From Terriglobia bacterium (lineage in GTDB: Bacteria; Acidobacteriota; Terriglobia; Bryobacterales; Bryobacteraceae): DNA of 58,419 nucleotides. Made by a program: the position numbers and the translations under genes. The notes under the pieces are model-generated. The model was given only the letters and a program-made list of their open reading frames with translations, made no database searches and was not told the DNA's origin. The DNA lies in contig JAIQEX010000025.1 in assembly GCA_020073615.1 (NCBI GenBank), positions 1 through 58,419 of the forward strand, given 5' to 3'. Numbering within the stretch: position 1 is the first letter of the stretch; each line of letters opens with the position of its first letter. This document shows, piece after piece, positions 15,831-24,087 of the stretch.

Positions 15831-16553
15831 ATGAGAGGCTTGCAGCGTGACTACATCAAGTGGTTCAGCCCGTCGCTTGGGCGCGATATGGAAATGCTCT
15901 GTTTTGGCCATCGCGGATTTCCCGTCGTGGTCTTTCCCACCTCCGGAGGGCGGTTCTATGAATATGAAGACCGCGGCATGGTGGGAGCGCTCGCAACGAA
16001 GATCGACCGCGGGGAACTGCAGGTGATCTGCGTCGATTCCGTCGACCAGGAGTCGTGGTACAACCGGTGGGCCGGCCCCGCCGACCGGGTGCGGCGGCAG
16101 GACGCCTTCGATGCTTACCTGGTCGAGGAAGTGACGCCCTTCGTCCGCCGGCGGACCAGTTGGCCGCAGATGGGCGCCACCGGGTGCAGCTTCGGCGGCT
16201 ACCACGCCGTCAATTTCGCCCTGCGCCATCCGGACATCGTCACCTACGCGGTCAGCATGTCGGCGGCCTTCAATATTCCGGAGCGCTTTCTGGACGGCTA
16301 CCACGACCAGACGGTCTATTTCCACGCGCCCCTGGAATATCTGCCGAACCTCGAAGACGGCTGGTTCCTGGAGCGCTTCCGGCGCAATTACTATGTGCTG
16401 GTGGTGGGCAATCACGATCCCCTATTCGATCAGAACGTGAAGCTGGCCCACGTCTTCGGCAGCAAAGCGATCCCGCACCTGCTGGACGTGTGGGAAGGCT
16501 TCGGTCACGACTGGCCGTGGTGGCACGGCATGGCTGCGAAATTTTTCCTGTAG
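15831..16553 (+). CDS. Alpha/beta-hydrolase (esterase-like), first gene of amidoligase cluster
   Basis: A 240-aa hydrolase with nucleophile elbow GCSFGG (about residues 121-126), an acidic residue in VVGNHDPLFD and a terminal His in GFGHDWPWW, so a full Ser-Asp-His triad is visible. Two adjacent ATGs (15828 and 15831) can start it; no strong ribosome-binding site marks either. It opens a six-gene run in which all the rest are amide-bond-forming or -breaking enzymes, 12 bp before the first ATP-grasp gene. It may cleave, cyclise or deprotect the cluster's product; that role is inferred from context only. Confidence 0.8.
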   Translation: MRGLQRDYIKWFSPSLGRDMEMLCFGHRGFPVVVFPTSGGRFYEYEDRGMVGALATKIDRGELQVICVDSVDQESWYNRWAGPADRVRRQDAFDAYLVEEVTPFVRRRTSWPQMGATGCSFGGYHAVNFALRHPDIVTYAVSMSAAFNIPERFLDGYHDQTVYFHAPLEYLPNLEDGWFLERFRRNYYVLVVGNHDPLFDQNVKLAHVFGSKAIPHLLDVWEGFGHDWPWWHGMAAKFFL

Positions 16554-16565
16554 AGTAGATCGAAT

Positions 16566-17543
16566 ATGATCCGGATCGGCGTGTTGTACGGCATGGAAGA
16601 GTCATTCCCCCCCGCCCTGGTGGACCGCATCAACGCCCTGGGCGCGGCCGGCGTCGCGGCGGAACACCTGAAGGTGGGCGGCGTGCAGATGGCGGCGCCC
16701 AGCGGCTATGGCGTCATTATCGACCGCATCTCCCACGACATTCCGTTCTACCGCTCGTACCTGAAAAACGCGGCGCTCACGGGCACGCGCGTGATCAACA
16801 ACCCGTTCTGGTGGAGCGCCGACGACAAGTTCTTCAACTACGCGCTGGCGGCGCGCCTGGGCGTGGCGGTGCCTCCCACCGTACTGCTGCCGCACAAGGA
16901 CCACCCGCCCAGCACCACCGCCCGCTCCATGCGCAACCTGGAGTACCCGCTCGATTGGGACGGCATCATGCGTTACACCGGCTTCCCCGCTTTTTTGAAA
17001 CCGCACGATGGCGGCGGGTGGAAGAACGTATATAAGGTCAATTCACCCGACGAGCTGTTTGCCGCCTACCGCGAGAGCGGCCGGTTGTGCATGACCTTGC
17101 AGCGCGGGGTGAACTTCGAGGAGTATTTCCGCTGCTACGTGGTGAACCAGCGGCACGTACACATCATGCGCTACGACCCGCGCCAGCCGCACCATCTGCG
17201 CTACGTGGCGGGCAACCCTCCGCCGGCTCCCGCGCTCGAAGCCCGCATGGTGCGCGACGCGCTCACGCTGTGCCGCGCCCTGGGGTACGATCTCAACACC
17301 GTGGAATTCGCCGTCGAGGGCGGCATCCCGTATGCCATCGACTTCATGAATCCGGCGCCCGATGCGGGCCTGGAATCGGTGGGGCCGGAGAATTTTGAAT
17401 GGGTGGTGGATCAGGTGGCGGCCATGGCGGTGGAGCGCGCCCTGGAGCCGGAGGGCGCGGCGGCGGCGCCTCATTGGGCGAGGTTTCTGGAGGGCGGCGA
17501 GCGCCCGGAGGAGAGGACATGGAACGGCCCAGCCTCAGCATAG
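16566..17543 (+). CDS. ATP-grasp ligase 1 (RimK/D-Ala-D-Ala ligase-like fold)
   Basis: A 325-aa protein. A pre-ATP-grasp N-terminal domain (MIRIGVLYGMEESFPPALV) is followed by ATP-grasp landmarks: YTGFPAFLKPHDGGGWKNVY (lysine plus glycine-rich loop, about residues 138-157), QRGVNFEEYFRCYVV (hinge and conserved acidic residues), and the metal-binding end EGGIPYAIDFMNPAP (Asp and Asn, about 250-265). Such enzymes couple a carboxylate to an amine through an acyl-phosphate. The substrate is not known. The last 25 bp overlap the next gene, whose own GGAGGAGAGG ribosome-binding site lies inside this coding sequence. Confidence 0.87.
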   Translation: MIRIGVLYGMEESFPPALVDRINALGAAGVAAEHLKVGGVQMAAPSGYGVIIDRISHDIPFYRSYLKNAALTGTRVINNPFWWSADDKFFNYALAARLGVAVPPTVLLPHKDHPPSTTARSMRNLEYPLDWDGIMRYTGFPAFLKPHDGGGWKNVYKVNSPDELFAAYRESGRLCMTLQRGVNFEEYFRCYVVNQRHVHIMRYDPRQPHHLRYVAGNPPPAPALEARMVRDALTLCRALGYDLNTVEFAVEGGIPYAIDFMNPAPDAGLESVGPENFEWVVDQVAAMAVERALEPEGAAAAPHWARFLEGGERPEERTWNGPASA

Positions 17544-18661
17544 GGATCGAGGAGGAATACCAGACCATCGACCCGGTTACCCGCGACCTGCGCTCGCACA
17601 TCCACGCGGAAATCGTGCAGAAGGGCAAGACCCTGCTGGCGGAGCGCGTGAAGCCGGAGATGCACCAGTCGGTGGTCGAGATCGGCACCGGGGTGTGCCG
17701 CAATATCCAGGAGGCCAAGGAAGAGATCCGCGCCATACGGCAGCAGATGATCGTGCTCGCCCGGCAGAACGGCCTGCGCCTGGCCGCCGGCGGCACGCAC
17801 CCCTTCGCCGAGTGGCGCGAGCAGGAAATCTATCCCGACGAGCGCTACCACACCATCGTCGAGGACCTGCGCATGGTGGCGCGCGCCAACCTCATCTTCG
17901 GACTGCACGTGCACGTGGGCGTGGAAGACCGGGAAGTAGCCATCCAGCTGATGAACGGTGCGCGCTACTTCCTGCCGCACCTGCTGGCGCTCTCCGCCAG
18001 TTCCCCGTTCTGGCTGGGCATGGATACCGGACTGCGCTCCTACCGCTGCAAAGTGTTCGACAAGTTCCCGCGCACCAACATACCGGACCTGTACCAAAGC
18101 TGGTCGGAGTTCGAAAATTACGTCAACCTCCTGATCCGCACCAACTGCATCGACAACGCCAAGAAGATCTGGTGGGACATCCGCCCGCACCCGTATTTCC
18201 CGACCCTGGAATTCCGCGTGTGCGACATGACCATGCGCCTCGAGGAGACAATCGCCATTGCCGCGCTGTGCCAGGCCATCATCGCCAAGCTGTACAAGCT
18301 GCATGAGCGCAACCTGTCGTTCCGCTATTACCAGCGCTCCCTCATCATGGAGAACAAGTGGCGCGCGGCGCGCTACGGACTGGAGGGCAAGCTGATCGAT
18401 TTCGGCAAGCAGGCCGAGGTGCCCGAGCGCGTGCTGATCGGCGAGCTGCTGGAATTCGTGAGCGACGTTGTGGACGAACTGGGGAGCGCGGAGGAGATCG
18501 CCTACATCCGTCAAATTCTGGAGCACGGAAACGGCGCCGACCGCCAGTTGCGGGTGTTCGCGGAAACGGGAGACCTGAAGAAGGTAGTCGATTACATGAT
18601 CGGCGAGACCGAACACGGGCTGTTCGACGCCGCCACGGCGGGCGCCGCGGAGGCGCAGTGA
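17519..18661 (+). CDS. Carboxylate-amine ligase, YbdK / glutamate-cysteine ligase type 2 family
   Basis: A 380-aa member of the COG2170 family (glutamine-synthetase-like fold). Landmarks are IGIEEEYQ near the N terminus (metal-binding acids), AAGGTHPFAEW, FGLHVHVGV (His ligands) and TLEFRVCDM, all typical of YbdK/EgtA-like gamma-glutamyl ligases. Family members join the gamma-carboxylate of glutamate or related acids to amines. The ATG at 17519 has the strong GGAGGAGAGG site. The stop overlaps the next gene's GTG by 4 bp. Surrounded by ATP-grasp ligases, it is probably one of several ligation steps on one molecule. Confidence 0.92.
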   Translation: MERPSLSIGIEEEYQTIDPVTRDLRSHIHAEIVQKGKTLLAERVKPEMHQSVVEIGTGVCRNIQEAKEEIRAIRQQMIVLARQNGLRLAAGGTHPFAEWREQEIYPDERYHTIVEDLRMVARANLIFGLHVHVGVEDREVAIQLMNGARYFLPHLLALSASSPFWLGMDTGLRSYRCKVFDKFPRTNIPDLYQSWSEFENYVNLLIRTNCIDNAKKIWWDIRPHPYFPTLEFRVCDMTMRLEETIAIAALCQAIIAKLYKLHERNLSFRYYQRSLIMENKWRAARYGLEGKLIDFGKQAEVPERVLIGELLEFVSDVVDELGSAEEIAYIRQILEHGNGADRQLRVFAETGDLKKVVDYMIGETEHGLFDAATAGAAEAQ

Positions 18662-19686
18662 CGGGCGGGGGAAGCTCGCTTCGAGAAGTAGCGTTCGATC
18701 CGGAATTGACGCCCGGCGCGCGCAACGCGGTGGTGTGCTGCCTGCGCATCCAGCCGGACGAGAAGGTCACACTCATCACCGACCGCGCCTGCCGCGACAT
18801 CGCCGCCAGCCTGGCGCGCGAGCTCGATCGGCTGGCTGTATCCTATAATGCCTGGACGCTGGAGGATCTGGCGCCGCGCCCGCTGGCCGACATGCCGGGC
18901 GCGATCCTGGAGGACATGGAGACCAGCCAGGTGAGCATCTTCGCCGTGAAGGCGCAGCCTAACGAGCTGCGCACGCGCATGCAGATGACCGACGTGGTGA
19001 ACCGCCGTAAAATGCGCCACGCGCACATGGTGAACATCGACCGCCGCATCATGATGGAGGGCATGCGCGCCGATTTCTCCGAGGTGGACCGCATCAGCAC
19101 GGAGGTCTGGCGCATGGCCGGGGCGGCCCGCGAGATCCGCGCCACCAATCCCGCGGGCACCGAACTGATTGGGCGCTTCTCGCCCAACCTGAAATGGGTG
19201 AAGACCAGCGGCATCATCAGCCCGCACAAGTGGGGCAATTTGCCGGGAGGCGAAACCTTCACCTGCCCGGAGCGGGTGGATGGCACGTTCGTGATCGATG
19301 GCGTGGTGGGCGACTACCTGTGCGAAAAGTACGGCGACCTGCAGGCGGCGCCGCTCACCATCCGCATCGCCGACAGCCGGCTGCTCGAAGCGCGCTCCGA
19401 GAACCAGGAGCTGGCCGAGGAGTTCTGGCGGTACTGTCACACCGACGAGAACAGCGACCGCGTGGGCGAGTTCGCCATCGGCACCAACATCGCGGTGCGC
19501 GACGTGATCGGCAACATTCTCCAGGACGAGAAGATCCCCGGCATTCACATCGCGTTCGGCAATCCGTACGGCGCGCACACCGGCGCCGATTGGTACAGCG
19601 CCACGCACATCGATGTGGTGGGGCGCCACTTCGACATCTGGATCGACGGGCGCCAGATCATGCGCGCCGGAGCGTTTCTGTTTTGA
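18658..19686 (+). CDS. M29-family aminopeptidase-like protein
   Basis: A 342-aa protein matching the M29 metallo-aminopeptidase family (thermophilic aminopeptidase, PepS). Key regions are the family-type NLPGGETFTCP and the C-terminal zinc-ligand region HIAFGNPYGAHTGADWYSATHIDVV. The GTG start overlaps the previous stop (GTGA) and the stop overlaps the next TTG start (TTGA). Within a run of ligases it may trim a precursor, act in reverse as a ligase, or protect the host from the product. Those roles are inferred. Confidence 0.87.
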   Translation: MTGGGSSLREVAFDPELTPGARNAVVCCLRIQPDEKVTLITDRACRDIAASLARELDRLAVSYNAWTLEDLAPRPLADMPGAILEDMETSQVSIFAVKAQPNELRTRMQMTDVVNRRKMRHAHMVNIDRRIMMEGMRADFSEVDRISTEVWRMAGAAREIRATNPAGTELIGRFSPNLKWVKTSGIISPHKWGNLPGGETFTCPERVDGTFVIDGVVGDYLCEKYGDLQAAPLTIRIADSRLLEARSENQELAEEFWRYCHTDENSDRVGEFAIGTNIAVRDVIGNILQDEKIPGIHIAFGNPYGAHTGADWYSATHIDVVGRHFDIWIDGRQIMRAGAFLF

Positions 19687-20870
19687 TTGCTGCGCGCCGC
19701 CAGCCGTTTCTGCGTGACTATTCCCCCGCGAAGTATGCGCGCTTTCTGGAATTGCTGGAACGGCGCTGCGGTGAGGCCACGCCCTTCCGGCACAGCGAAA
19801 CGCCGTGCTTCTTCCGTCGCGAATTGATCGACCGCATGGCTCGCTACGGCGCTGAGATGGTGGCGCAACTACTCGCCGACGCGCGCTACCAGGAGGCGTC
19901 GCGCGAGGCGGTTCCCGCTGCCTGCCGCGTACCCGGCGAAGCCCCGGTGCCGCTGTTCGTCCAGGCGGATTTCGGCCTGAACCAGGAGCTCGAGCCCAGG
20001 CTGGTGGAGATCCAGGGCTTCCCTTCCCTGTACGCCTATCAGCCGGTGCTGTCCGCCGCCTACCGCGAGGCGTACGGCATCGACCCCGCGCTCGATACCC
20101 TGCCGGCGGGCCTGACCCTCGCCGAATATCACGCCCTCCTGGGCGAGGCGATTGTGGGCGGCCACGACCCGGAAAACGTAATCCTGATGGAGATCGATCC
20201 CGCGCACCAGAAGACGCGCCACGATTTTCTGATGACCGAGCAACTGTTCGGCGTGCGCGCTGTGGACATACGTTCGCTGCACAAGCAGGGGAACCGGCTG
20301 TTCTACGAGCGCGATGGAAAGCTGACGCCCATCCGCCGGATCTACAACCGCGCCATTGTGGATGAACTGGAGCGGCGCCGTGTCGCCCTGCCGTTCGATT
20401 TTCGCGACGACCTGGACGTGGAATGGGCCGGCCATCCCAACTGGTTTTTCCGTCTCAGCAAGTTTTCGCTGCCCTATTTGAAACACCCCGCGGCGCCGCC
20501 GACCGAATTCCTGAGCGATGTGGAGCGCGTGGAGCATCCGGAGCGGTACGTCTTGAAGCCGCTGTACTCCTTCGCCGGCGCGGGGGTCGTCGTGGGGCCG
20601 ACGGCGGAGCAGATCGGCGCTATCCCCGCGGCACGGCGCCGCGATTACATTCTCCAGGAGCGCGTGGATTTCCGGCCGGTGATCGAAACGCCGTGCGGGC
20701 CGGCCAAAGTGGAAGTGCGCATCATGTACCTGTGGCTGGGCTCGCTGCGCCCGGTCAACACCATTATCCGCATGGGCCGCGGCGCGCAGATGGGCGTGGA
20801 TCACAATAAGGACTTCGCGTGGGTGGGCGCGTCGGCGGCGTTCCTCTCGCCGGGGGGAGACGAAGCATGA
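19683..20870 (+). CDS. ATP-grasp-like ligase 2
   Basis: A 395-aa protein starting at a TTG that overlaps the previous stop codon. The N-terminal half contains VQADFGLNQELEPRLVEIQGFPSLYAYQ, where the acidic Asp/Glu pattern resembles the metal site that comes early in circularly permuted ATP-grasp enzymes such as glutathionylspermidine synthase. The C-terminal half has nucleotide-binding features RYVLKPLYSFAGAGVVVGPT, YILQERV and a late KVEVRIMYLWLG. I infer a permuted arrangement; a structural prediction would be needed. Its stop overlaps the next ATG by 4 bp. Confidence 0.75.
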   Translation: MIAARRQPFLRDYSPAKYARFLELLERRCGEATPFRHSETPCFFRRELIDRMARYGAEMVAQLLADARYQEASREAVPAACRVPGEAPVPLFVQADFGLNQELEPRLVEIQGFPSLYAYQPVLSAAYREAYGIDPALDTLPAGLTLAEYHALLGEAIVGGHDPENVILMEIDPAHQKTRHDFLMTEQLFGVRAVDIRSLHKQGNRLFYERDGKLTPIRRIYNRAIVDELERRRVALPFDFRDDLDVEWAGHPNWFFRLSKFSLPYLKHPAAPPTEFLSDVERVEHPERYVLKPLYSFAGAGVVVGPTAEQIGAIPAARRRDYILQERVDFRPVIETPCGPAKVEVRIMYLWLGSLRPVNTIIRMGRGAQMGVDHNKDFAWVGASAAFLSPGGDEA

Positions 20871-22066
20871 CATTCCTGTGCCTGGCCGGTTACGAGAAGG
20901 GCCACGAGTTCCTGCGGCAGGCCAAGCGGCAGGGGTCTTACGTGGTGCTGGTCACCTCGCTCAGCCTTAAGGACAAGGCGCGGTGGCCGCTCGACAGCAT
21001 CGACGAAATCTTTTGCATGCCGGACGACAACCACCAGTGGGACCGCCGGCAGACGCTGAACGCGGTGACCTACCTGGCGCGGACGCGCGTGTTCGACCGC
21101 ATTGTGGCGCTGGACGATTTCGACGTGGAGACGGCCGCGGCGCTGCGCGAGCACCTGCGCGTTGCGGGCATGGGCGAGACCACGGCGCACTACTTTCGCG
21201 ACAAGCTCGCCATGCGCATGAAGGCGCAGGAAGCCGGCCTGTTCGTGCCCGAGTTCATCCACGTGCTGCATCACGAGCGCCTGCGGCAATTCATGGAGCA
21301 GGTACCCGCGCCGTGGGTGCTGAAGCCGCGCTCGATGGCCGGCGCCATCGGCATCAGGAAGATTGCCAGCGCCGGCGAGTTGTGGCCGGCCATCGAATCG
21401 CTGGGCGACATGCAGTCGCATTACCTGCTGGAGCGGTTCGTCGCGGGCGCCATTTTTCACGTAGACACGATCGTCTACGAGAGCAAGGTGCTGTTCGCCA
21501 TTGCCAGCGGATACGGGCGCCCGCCCATGGAAGTTTCGCACGAGGGCGGCATCTTCACCACGCGCATTCTGGAACGGGAATCCGAGGATGCGCGCGGCCT
21601 GCTGGCGGAAAACGAACGCGTGATGGCGGCGCTGGGCATGCTGCGCGGCGTGTCGCACACGGAGTTCATCAAGGGCGCCGCCGACGGCCGCATTTATTTC
21701 CTGGAGACCTCGGCGCGGGTGGGCGGCGCGCATATCTCCGACCTGGTGGAAGCGGCCAGCGGGCTGAACCTGTGGGCGGAATGGGCCAAGCTGGAATGGG
21801 CCGGCGGCAAGACTCCCTATCACCCGCCCGGGCCCCTGCGCGACTATGCCGGCCTGTTGGTGTCGCTGGCGCGGCAGGAGCGGCCGGACCTGTCGGCGTA
21901 CACCGACCCGGAGATCGTATGGCGGATGGACAAGGAGCACCACGCGGGACTGATCGTAAAATCGGCGGACGCGGGGCGGGTAAAGCAGTTGCTGGAGGAG
22001 TATGCGCGCCGGTTTCGCGAGGATTTTTTCGCGTACGCGCCGCCGCAGGACAAGCCGACGCATTGA
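20867..22066 (+). CDS. ATP-grasp ligase 3 (carbamoyl-phosphate-synthetase-like fold)
   Basis: A 399-aa protein with the full ATP-grasp order. A Rossmann-like N-terminal domain (LCLAGYEKGHEFLRQAKRQG) is followed by a linker to FRDKLAMRMKAQEAGLFVPEF, then PWVLKPRSMAGAIGIRKI (phosphate-binding lysine and loop), YLLERFVAGAIFHVDTIV (hinge and acids) and IYFLETSARVGGAHI (metal-binding Glu, Arg). This resembles BtrJ/biotin-carboxylase-type ligases that use amino-acid or peptide substrates. GGGGGAGACGAAGC before the ATG gives a good ribosome-binding site. It is the last gene of the six-gene cluster. Confidence 0.87.
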   Translation: MTFLCLAGYEKGHEFLRQAKRQGSYVVLVTSLSLKDKARWPLDSIDEIFCMPDDNHQWDRRQTLNAVTYLARTRVFDRIVALDDFDVETAAALREHLRVAGMGETTAHYFRDKLAMRMKAQEAGLFVPEFIHVLHHERLRQFMEQVPAPWVLKPRSMAGAIGIRKIASAGELWPAIESLGDMQSHYLLERFVAGAIFHVDTIVYESKVLFAIASGYGRPPMEVSHEGGIFTTRILERESEDARGLLAENERVMAALGMLRGVSHTEFIKGAADGRIYFLETSARVGGAHISDLVEAASGLNLWAEWAKLEWAGGKTPYHPPGPLRDYAGLLVSLARQERPDLSAYTDPEIVWRMDKEHHAGLIVKSADAGRVKQLLEEYARRFREDFFAYAPPQDKPTH

Positions 22067-22135
22067 GAGGGAGGAGATCCCCGAAAATGCGCAGATCCAT
22101 TGTCTCAGGTCGGCATGATTCTGAGGACACGTTCG

Positions 22136-22768
22136 TTAAACTGACTCGGCATTAGCTCTGGCCTGCAACGTCGACATCCAGTAAATCTCTACCGGCTGAA
22201 TGAGAGTCTTACCGTGGAGCGTCGTAGCGGTCAAGTTGCCACGCAGCGGTTCTTCCGGCAACCCCTCCGCGAGTTTGCCAACGCCTCGGAAGTAGAGACT
22301 ACCCTGAACAATTTCGTTCGGTGGCAACTTCACCATTGGAGAGGGCCACCACGGAACACCGCCGATCAGATGGCGTGGCGCGGATGCCGGCTCTAATTCT
22401 ATGCTCAAAGTCGGGAAACTGAGCCTCCAGGTCACTACTTGATCCGGCTGGTCCGTCGGATTCGAAAGGCTCGCAACGAGGAGAATTGCGTGTTCCTCAG
22501 TTGAGTACGCGCCACTGGATACGGACAGTTGAATGCCTGTCTGCGCAGCCTCGATTTGGGGTGCTGGCGTCGCTTGGTTCCGCAATTTCTCGCCGACCTC
22601 AGCGGACACGCCGAATGCACCTACCTTGTTAACACGGTTTAACAGAAGCCGCAGACCTTCCAGCAGGGAGCGAATCTGCTTTTGGAAAACCAACCCGGCG
22701 ATGATGGCCACGACAGGCCAAGACAAGAGAACCTTCGCAAACTCAAGCGCGATCTTCACGACGTCCAT
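22136..22768 (-). CDS. Single-pass membrane protein of unknown function
   Basis: A 210-aa protein with one membrane segment near the N terminus (LLSWPVVAIIAGLVF, about residues 14-28), a short amphipathic helix and a soluble beta-rich remainder. No family recognised. The DNA here is visibly poorer in G and C and has less skewed third positions than the flanking operons, suggesting recent acquisition. It is followed by a VapBC-like pair on the same strand. Confidence 0.65.
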   Translation of the reverse strand: MDVVKIALEFAKVLLSWPVVAIIAGLVFQKQIRSLLEGLRLLLNRVNKVGAFGVSAEVGEKLRNQATPAPQIEAAQTGIQLSVSSGAYSTEEHAILLVASLSNPTDQPDQVVTWRLSFPTLSIELEPASAPRHLIGGVPWWPSPMVKLPPNEIVQGSLYFRGVGKLAEGLPEEPLRGNLTATTLHGKTLIQPVEIYWMSTLQARANAESV

Positions 22769-22885
22769 CGGTCTTCATCCTACCTCAGCAGAGCACTGCC
22801 GCTTGATGGAATGTACGATTGTCGAACGCAATTTGTTCGAGGGGACGGCAGGCGCCGCCTGCACGATTTCGCCGGCACGGCGCGA

Positions 22886-23266
22886 TCAGTAACCAGGCAC
22901 TTCAAGGTGGAGGCCCTCGATCATCCGATAGTGTTTTCGATTGAGGGTGACTAGGGTGAGCGCCTTCTCCATCGCAGTCGCCGCCACAAGCGAATCGAAC
23001 ACGTGAAGTCCATGCGATTTCGCGTAGGTCTTCAGGAGCCGGTAGGCTCCCGTTCCGATGCTGTCGCTGAGCGGTATGACTGGGTACAGCGACAAGAACC
23101 CGTCAATCGTGGCAAGGTCCCGCTTGTATCGAGGGCCGACGATGAGCTCCATGGCGGTCACTTGTGAGAGTGCCCATGAGTCCGCCAGACCATCAACGTA
23201 TTTGATCGCCGCGCCATTGCCTCGTGAAACGTCGATCAGGACATTGCTATCGATCAGGAACGGCAT
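22886..23266 (-). CDS. vapC: PIN-domain ribonuclease toxin (VapC family)
   Basis: A 126-aa PIN-domain protein. Acidic active-site residues are seen in FLIDSNVLIDVSR (first Asp), TAMELIVGPRY (Glu), and VFDSLVAATA plus LVTLNRKHY (the C-terminal Asp is expected in the first of these). VapC toxins cut tRNA or rRNA. The ATG at 23264-23266 is preferred; a TTG at 23288-23290, directly after the antitoxin stop, would add eight residues and improve coupling. The cognate antitoxin is the gene just upstream. Confidence 0.87.
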   Translation of the reverse strand: MPFLIDSNVLIDVSRGNGAAIKYVDGLADSWALSQVTAMELIVGPRYKRDLATIDGFLSLYPVIPLSDSIGTGAYRLLKTYAKSHGLHVFDSLVAATAMEKALTLVTLNRKHYRMIEGLHLEVPGY

Positions 23267-23290
23267 GCGGTCACTCAGTATGCTGCTCAA

Positions 23291-23512
23291 TCAGCGGTGC
23301 AGCTCGCGGCGCAGGCGGTCGATGTATGCGACGCTGTCGGCCATGTCTTCACGATCCTTCCACATGCCGGCGAAGGGCGAATCGCCAATGGATCGCGGCC
23401 GGCTGGCAGGCGCCTCCACCGGAACATGCACCTCGACGAGCGTGCCCTCTTTGATCGGCACGTCCTGAAGGGGCTTGAAGACGCCATTCTCGTATCTTGC
23501 GGGTATCGTCAT
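23291..23512 (-). CDS. AF2212-like (DUF104) antitoxin, VapB-type partner
   Basis: A 73-aa protein opening MTIPARYENGVFKPLQDVPI, the hallmark of the AF2212/PG0164 (DUF104) antitoxin family. A basic C-terminal helix (IDRLRRELHR) would bind the PIN toxin. It sits directly upstream of vapC on the same strand, the usual order. TA pairs normally autoregulate from the antitoxin promoter; no operator could be assigned with confidence. Confidence 0.85.
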   Translation of the reverse strand: MTIPARYENGVFKPLQDVPIKEGTLVEVHVPVEAPASRPRSIGDSPFAGMWKDREDMADSVAYIDRLRRELHR

Positions 23513-23582
23513 GCCGCTCTCTCCAGTATACGGTAGCCGCCATTGACCAAACGCTTTCCGCGCGCTACTGTCAGTACTGCCA

Positions 23583-23864
23583 ATGAACGACCTGCGCTAT
23601 GCCTTTCGCGGCCTGCGGCGCTTGCCCGCCGTGGCCGCTCTCGCGGTGGTTACGCTCGGGCTCGGGCTCGGCGCCACCACCGCCATCTTCTCGGTGGCTA
23701 ACGCCGTGATGCTGCGCTCGCTCGCAGTCAACAAACCCGAAGAGCTGGTGGTGCTCCGCTACGTGTCGAAGAAGGGCAACATCTTCGACACCTTCGAGTA
23801 CGGGGAATACACCGCAGGAGAAGCCGGCGCATTGAGGGAGCCTGCGAAATTTGGTGTACCTTGA
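23583..23864 (+). pseudogene. Truncated ADOP permease 5' fragment
   Basis: The first 78 codons match the N terminus of the full permease at 24390 almost residue for residue (MNDLRYAFRGLRRLPAVAAL against MNDLRYAFRGLRRSPAVAVL). The similarity ends after EYGEYTA at about 23815. The frame then runs 16 codons through unrelated sequence to a stop. Only the first membrane segment is left, so it cannot be a working permease. It is the left arm of a partial gene duplication. Confidence 0.85.
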
Positions 23865-23868
23865 AATT

Positions 23869-24087
23869 GTGAGCCGTCTCGAAAGCATCGTCGAGGATCT
23901 GAAATCGTTGCCGCCGGACAAGCTGGAAATGGCCGCCGATTTCATCCAACGGCTCAAGCCCATCAGCCTGGAAGAACGGGAGACCATCCTCGCCGGGATC
24001 TTCGGAAGTCTCTCCCACGAAGACGCAGACGCGATGCAGAAAGCCATCGAGGAGGGCTGCGAGAGGATCGATGAACGGGGCTGGTAG
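23869..24087 (+). CDS. Small antitoxin-like protein
   Basis: A 72-aa protein beginning at a GTG with SRLESIVEDLKSLPPDKLEMAADF, a helical, charged N terminus like that of DUF2281-type or similar antitoxin-sized proteins. The end is EEGCERIDERGW. In-frame TTG/GTG codons at 23851 and 23854 could start it slightly earlier. It overlaps the next small ORF by 17 bp. It lies in the segment inserted between the duplicated ADOP 5' ends. Function is a guess from size and pattern. Confidence 0.6.
   Translation: MSRLESIVEDLKSLPPDKLEMAADFIQRLKPISLEERETILAGIFGSLSHEDADAMQKAIEEGCERIDERGW

Noticed and set aside
22886-23512. A HigBA- or RelBE-type system
   Set aside because: The toxin has PIN-domain acidic motifs and the antitoxin matches the AF2212/DUF104 pattern, so a VapBC-type pair is the better reading.
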